From Flavobacteriaceae bacterium (GTDB taxonomy: Bacteria > Bacteroidota > Bacteroidia > Flavobacteriales > Flavobacteriaceae): a stretch of DNA of 36,081 nucleotides. Shown here in pieces: positions 32,490 to 36,081 of the stretch. The position numbers and the translations under genes were made by a program. The stretch covers positions 1 through 36,081 of the forward strand of contig CANGIF010000034.1 in assembly GCA_947453885.1 (NCBI GenBank), read 5' to 3'. Position 1 is the stretch's first letter. Each line of letters starts with the position of its first letter. The notes beneath the pieces are model-generated. The model saw only the letters and a list, made by a program, of their open reading frames with translations. It did no database searches and was not told the origin of the DNA.

Positions 32490-33392
32490 ATGAACTACAT
32501 TGATTTTTTAAACACCCCTCGAATTGACCAAGTTGGGATTGAAGATAGAATTTCGAGAATTACGGCTCGAAGTATAAAAAAAGAAGCCAAGATGCAAGGT
32601 TTATACAAGATTTTACAGATGATAGACCTAACGACTTTGGAGGGGGCAGATACGGAAGATAAAGTAAAACAACTGTGCTTTAAAGCCCACCATCTACACG
32701 ACGAAATTCCCGGACTGCCCACAACGGCTGCCGTTTGTGTCTATCCCAACTTTGTACAACTTGCGGTTAACGAACTAAAAGGAACGGGCGTAAAAGTAGC
32801 CTCGGTTGCCACAGCTTTTCCAAGCGGTCAGTCCAGTGCCGCCGTAAAAATACTAGATGTAAAAATGGCGGTGGACAATGGTGCCGATGAGGTGGACATG
32901 GTAATTAGTCGAGGCAAATTCCATAGCGGCGAGTACCGTTTTGTGTTTGACGAAATTGCAATGATAAAAGAGGCGTGTGGCAAAAACGTGCGTTTAAAAG
33001 TAATTTTGGAAACAGGCGAACTTGGAACGCTCGACAAAGTGAGACAAGCCAGCGACATTGCCATGCATGCAGGCGCCGATTTTATTAAAACATCCACTGG
33101 CAAAATAAAACCTGCCGCAACACTACCAGTTACCCTAGTAATGCTAGAAGCCATTAGAGACTATTATTGCAAAACTGGAATCATGATTGGCATGAAACCC
33201 GCAGGAGGCATTTCGAGTGCCAAATTGGCGTTGCAGTATTTGCTTATGGTAAAAGAAACGCTAGGCGGACAGTGGCTTTCCAACACCTATTTTAGGTTTG
33301 GCGCAAGCAGTTTGGCAAACGATGTTTTGCTACAAATTGCAAAACAAAAAACCGGTATTTACCAATCCAACGATTATTTTTCTAAAGTTTAA
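32490..33392 (+). CDS. deoC: Deoxyribose-phosphate aldolase
   Basis: DeoC splits 2-deoxyribose-5-phosphate into acetaldehyde and glyceraldehyde-3-phosphate, a cytosolic step in DNA-nucleoside catabolism. The TIM-barrel motifs are clear: the Schiff-base lysine is K200 in DFIKTSTGK, and the proton-relay lysine is K236 in GMKPAGG. AVCVYPNFV, VATAFPSGQ and ADEVDMVI are also typical. At 300 residues it carries an N-terminal extension relative to the E. coli enzyme, as in deoC genes linked to aldehyde dehydrogenases. It has its own promoter; the dehydrogenase pair begins 175 bp downstream. Confidence 0.95.
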   Translation: MNYIDFLNTPRIDQVGIEDRISRITARSIKKEAKMQGLYKILQMIDLTTLEGADTEDKVKQLCFKAHHLHDEIPGLPTTAAVCVYPNFVQLAVNELKGTGVKVASVATAFPSGQSSAAVKILDVKMAVDNGADEVDMVISRGKFHSGEYRFVFDEIAMIKEACGKNVRLKVILETGELGTLDKVRQASDIAMHAGADFIKTSTGKIKPAATLPVTLVMLEAIRDYYCKTGIMIGMKPAGGISSAKLALQYLLMVKETLGGQWLSNTYFRFGASSLANDVLLQIAKQKTGIYQSNDYFSKV

Positions 33393-33424
33393 ATGCTATG
33401 AAATCCCCATTAACAAAAAGGGTG

Positions 33425-33453
33425 TAGCACACTAGTGAACAATCATAGCACAC
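33425..33453 (+). promoter_or_regulatory. Candidate AraC-type operator: two TAGCACAC direct repeats
   Basis: TAGCACAC occurs at 33425-33432 and 33446-33453, an exact 8-bp repeat with a 21-bp period. Core and spacing equal those of the operator at 27710-27741. The flanking GGGTG and CACCC also form an imperfect dyad around the pair. Confidence 0.6.
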
Positions 33454-33480
33454 CCATAAAAAAAACAGTTGTGAGTTAAA

Positions 33481-33556
33481 CACTAATAAATAAAAAGCGA
33501 CCCACGAGCTTTGCTTGAACAGGCGAAGCAGTACCTACAGGACCACTAATAAATAA
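33481..33556 (+). repeat. 13-bp direct repeats flanking a ~50-bp insert
   Basis: CACTAATAAATAA occurs at 33481-33493 and 33544-33556. The 50 bp between them are less AT-rich and can fold as a hairpin (GCTTTGC with GCGAAGC, one wobble pair). It looks like a small insertion or duplication in the leader of the dehydrogenase operon. The rest of the 33393-33567 gap holds only the operator pair. Confidence 0.65.
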
Positions 33557-33567
33557 CTTTTTCATAT

Positions 33568-35034
33568 ATGAAAAAAACACATACAATAGATTTTAGTTCC
33601 GACTGGAATTTAGTTCCCGCACCAGAAAGCACTGGCCATTTCAAATTAAAAGAACGCTACGATTTGTTTATAAACGGCGCTTTTGTACCGCCAATTTCGG
33701 AAGTGTATTTTGACACTTTGAATCCGTCAAATGAAAATGTTTTAGCACAAGTAGCAGAAGCAAACGAAGCCGATGTTGACTTAGCAGTACAAGCGGCAAA
33801 AACTGCTTTTGAAAATACGTGGTCCACAATTTCGGCAAAAGAACGGGGAAAATATTTGTTTAGAATTGCTCGCATCATTCAGGAACGTTCCCGAGAATTT
33901 GCAGTAATAGAAACGCTCAACGGAGGCAAAGCAATAAGAGAATCCAGAGACATTGATGTTCCGCTAGCAGCAGCCCACTTTTTTTATTATGCCGGTTGGG
34001 CCGATAAATTAGCGTATGCCTTTCCTACAAAGCATCCAAAACCTTTGGGTGTAGTAGGACAAATTATACCTTGGAACTTTCCACTTTTAATGGCCGCTTG
34101 GAAAATAGCACCTGCCTTAGCTGCAGGAAACACCGTTGTCATAAAATCGTCGGAAACCACTCCTTTAACTTTGTATTTATTGGCAGAAGTGCTGCAAGAA
34201 GCAGGAGTGCCAGCAGGAGTAGTAAACATAGTGTCCGGAGCTGGAGTAACGGGTTCCTACATTGTAAACCATCCCGATGTTGCTAAAATTGCCTTTACGG
34301 GTTCAACTGCTGTTGGAAAAACAATCATGAAAGCAATTGCTGGAACTTCCAAAAAAGCAACAATGGAACTTGGAGGCAAAGCGGCCAACATTATTTTTGA
34401 AGACGCTGCGATAGACCAAGCAGTAGAAGGAATTGTAAACGGTATTTTTTTCAACCAAGGTCATGTGTGTTGTGCAGGTTCCCGTTTGTACGTACAAGAA
34501 TCCGTTTACGAAGTTGTAGTTCAAAAATTAAAAGACAGAATGCAGTCGTTATACGTCGGAGATCCACTGGATAAAAACACGGATATTGGTGCCATTAACT
34601 CCAAAAAACAATTGCAAACTATTGAAAAATACATTCAGTTGGGACTGGAAGAAGGAGCGGAAATGTACCAACCCAATTGCGAGTTACCGTCCAAAGGGTT
34701 TTGGTGCAAACCAACTTTATTTACCAAAATAACCCAATCCAATCGGATTTCGCAAGAAGAGATTTTTGGGCCAGTTTTAGCCATACAAACCTTTAGAACA
34801 GTTGACGAAATTATAGAAAAAGCAAACAACACGCCCTATGGTTTATCGGCAGGCGTTTGGACCGATAAAGGGTCAAAAATATTCAACATGACTTCCCAAA
34901 TGAAAGCAGGAGTAGTGTGGGCCAATACCTACAACAAGTTTGATCCGGCATCTCCTTTTGGTGGTTATAAAGAAAGTGGATTTGGGAGAGAAGGTGGCTT
35001 ACACGGCTTGGCTCCTTATTTAAAAATGGAATAA
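33568..35034 (+). CDS. Aldehyde dehydrogenase linked to deoC
   Basis: A 488-residue full-length ALDH. The catalytic Cys is C301 in FNQGHVCCAGSR, the general-base Glu lies in MELGGKAANIIF, and the NAD site includes IPWNFPLLMAAWK and FTGSTAVGK. It belongs to the subgroup found with deoC and a second, shorter ALDH-like gene in Bacteroidetes and Actinobacteria. Its likely substrate is the acetaldehyde made by DeoC, oxidised to acetate with NAD+; this is inferred from context. The next gene begins 12 bp after its stop. A TAGCACAC pair upstream suggests AraC-type control. Confidence 0.92.
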   Translation: MKKTHTIDFSSDWNLVPAPESTGHFKLKERYDLFINGAFVPPISEVYFDTLNPSNENVLAQVAEANEADVDLAVQAAKTAFENTWSTISAKERGKYLFRIARIIQERSREFAVIETLNGGKAIRESRDIDVPLAAAHFFYYAGWADKLAYAFPTKHPKPLGVVGQIIPWNFPLLMAAWKIAPALAAGNTVVIKSSETTPLTLYLLAEVLQEAGVPAGVVNIVSGAGVTGSYIVNHPDVAKIAFTGSTAVGKTIMKAIAGTSKKATMELGGKAANIIFEDAAIDQAVEGIVNGIFFNQGHVCCAGSRLYVQESVYEVVVQKLKDRMQSLYVGDPLDKNTDIGAINSKKQLQTIEKYIQLGLEEGAEMYQPNCELPSKGFWCKPTLFTKITQSNRISQEEIFGPVLAIQTFRTVDEIIEKANNTPYGLSAGVWTDKGSKIFNMTSQMKAGVVWANTYNKFDPASPFGGYKESGFGREGGLHGLAPYLKME

Positions 35035-35046
35035 AACAGTAGAAGT

Positions 35047-35928
35047 ATGTCAAGATTAGAAGTTTTAAAAACGTATAAAATATACATTGGTGGATCTTTC
35101 CCTAGAACAGAATCTGGAAGGTACTATCCATTACTGGTAAACGATAAAAAAATAGCTAACATGTGTTTGTCTTCAGTAAAAGATTTTAGAAATGCCGTAG
35201 TTGCAGCTCGAACAGCACAAGGGGGTTGGTCGCACAAAACGGCGTATAACCGGTGCCAAATTTTATACCGTATCGCAGAAGTATTAGAAGGCAGAAAAGC
35301 GCAATTTATAGCGGAATTGGAGTTGCAAGGCATAGCACTACAAGAAGCCGAAAACGAAGTGAATCTTAGTATTGATCGACTGATTTATTATGCGGGTTGG
35401 TGCGACAAATACCAACAACTTTTTAGCAGTGTGAATCCGGTTTCGGGCAATTTTTTTAACTTTTCAGTACCAGAACCCACAGGAGTTGTTGCGGTTTTTG
35501 CGCCACAAGAAAGTGGTTTGTTGGGATTAGTTACTCAAATGGCTTCTATAATTGCCGGTGGAAACACTTGCGTAGTTTTAGCATCCGAAAAAAGAGCCTT
35601 GTGTGCCGTTACTTTTGCAGAAGTACTTGCTACATCAGATGTTCCTGGCGGCGTGGTAAATATACTAACTGGAAATCAAGAAGAATTGTTGTCTGTTTTT
35701 GCAACACACATGGATGTAAATGCCCTTTTGTATTGTGGAAACAATGCTGCTAACATCAAAAAAATTCAGGAGTTTGCTGTAGAAAATTTAAAAAGAGTTG
35801 TAATCCGTGAGGAGGGATTGTACGAATCGAATCAATACGAATCGCCGTATTTAATTTTTGATTTTCAAGAAATTAAAACGACTTGGCATCCAGTTGAGGT
35901 CATTTCTGGAGCAGGTTCTGGATATTAA
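35047..35928 (+). CDS. Short ALDH-like protein without catalytic domain
   Basis: A 293-residue protein that follows the ALDH fold only through the NAD-binding half. KTYKIYIGGSFPRTESGRYY opens it, and VPEPTGVVAVFAPQESGLLG and NILTGNQEEL follow. The segment with the catalytic Cys (FNQGxxC) and the C-terminal oligomerisation region are missing. The ending GAGSGY is a clean stop, with no ALDH-like sequence after it. As I recall, similar short partners follow the deoC-linked ALDH in other bacteria, so this looks like a conserved reduced form, not a local truncation. It may pair with the full enzyme as a non-catalytic subunit (inference). Confidence 0.8.
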   Translation: MSRLEVLKTYKIYIGGSFPRTESGRYYPLLVNDKKIANMCLSSVKDFRNAVVAARTAQGGWSHKTAYNRCQILYRIAEVLEGRKAQFIAELELQGIALQEAENEVNLSIDRLIYYAGWCDKYQQLFSSVNPVSGNFFNFSVPEPTGVVAVFAPQESGLLGLVTQMASIIAGGNTCVVLASEKRALCAVTFAEVLATSDVPGGVVNILTGNQEELLSVFATHMDVNALLYCGNNAANIKKIQEFAVENLKRVVIREEGLYESNQYESPYLIFDFQEIKTTWHPVEVISGAGSGY

Positions 35929-35975
35929 CAACTAACCCGTTGGGTGTAATTATTTAAAATAAAAAAATATTGCTT

Positions 35976-36034
35976 AAATGTTGGTCAAGATACTGAAATT
36001 CAGTATCTTGAAGTCGCAAAACAAACCAACATTT
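35976..36034. repeat. Nested inverted repeat before the last gene
   Basis: CAAGATACTGAA (35986-35997) and TTCAGTATCTTG (35999-36010) form a perfect 12-bp inverted repeat around one base. This is enclosed by AAATGTTGGT (35976-35985) and ACCAACATTT (36025-36034), with 14 unpaired bases on the right. No T-tract follows, so it is not a standard terminator. It ends directly at the ATG of the next gene, so it could be an operator, an mRNA leader structure or the end of a mobile element. Confidence 0.8.
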
Positions 36035-36081
36035 ATGACAAATATAGTAAAAAATTATTTTAGAGTTTTAGAAGTTATAAG
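36035..36081 (+). CDS. Start of an unidentified gene (cut by the window edge)
   Basis: An open frame begins with ATG at 36035 and reads MTNIVKNYFRVLEVI to the window end. Only 15 codons are visible, too few to identify. It starts immediately after a large nested inverted repeat, so the repeat probably belongs to its leader or to an element that contains it. Confidence 0.45.
   Translation, partial: MTNIVKNYFRVLEVI

Noticed and set aside
33420..33456. GGGTG/CACCC dyad as the deoC terminator
   Set aside because: The stem is short and imperfect and is followed by A-rich, not T-rich, sequence; the direct repeats inside it are the stronger signal.
35900..35940. Frameshift explaining the short second ALDH
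   Set aside because: No ALDH-like sequence continues in any frame after the stop; noncoding AT-rich sequence follows.

Overview
The window is chromosomal DNA from a Flavobacterium-like member of the Bacteroidetes. The evidence is the very AT-rich sequence, the repeated TAnnTTTG promoter -7 elements, several proteins with a type IX secretion (T9SS) C-terminal sorting tail (start ...NPS/TxG or NPTTN, end ...K(N/K)VV or IVKQ), Bacteroidetes-specific families (DUF4175, YtxH/holin set) and the order DUF4175-ybeY-mnmG-methyltransferase-OmpH. Most of the first 25 kb is housekeeping; the last 10 kb is accessory.

Layout. 1-740: terminator, tRNA-Cys(GCA) and folB, with tRNA and folB on the minus strand. 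845-2530: glnS. 2809-3746: three-gene YtxH / holin-like / small membrane protein operon ending in a strong terminator. 3961-5988: envelope operon (Ig-like lipoprotein, unknown secreted protein, outer-membrane barrel). 6212-7735: gltX (minus). 7838-8242: PH-domain membrane protein. 8339-14928: DUF4175, ybeY, mnmG and a methyltransferase, threaded with three parS-like ParB sites, which suggests the locus lies near the replication origin. 15145-18125: OmpH-like lipoprotein and a Pif1-type helicase. 18224-24612: pseudo-esterase, radA, GT51 glycosyltransferase and a MuiA/DUF4139 protein.

24762-27656 is an aldehyde module: an AraC-type regulator facing a DUF779 gene and an NAD-dependent aldehyde dehydrogenase. 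27790-27978 is a 21-bp minisatellite. 28078-32226 is an array of three near-identical secreted DOMON-domain proteins with T9SS tails, each with the same promoter and terminator. One slot of the array holds an unrelated NHL beta-propeller gene followed by an orphan DOMON-family tail. 32490-35928 holds deoC, a full aldehyde dehydrogenase and a short ALDH-like protein that lacks the catalytic half.

The most useful new observation is regulatory. The promoter regions of both aldehyde dehydrogenase operons carry a pair of TAGCACA direct repeats exactly 21 bp apart, the geometry expected for an AraC-family activator. I infer that the AraC-type gene at 24762 controls both operons as one acetaldehyde/aldehyde regulon: DeoC releases acetaldehyde and the dehydrogenases oxidise it. 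The most unusual coding structure is the DOMON-T9SS cassette array with a swapped-in NHL gene.
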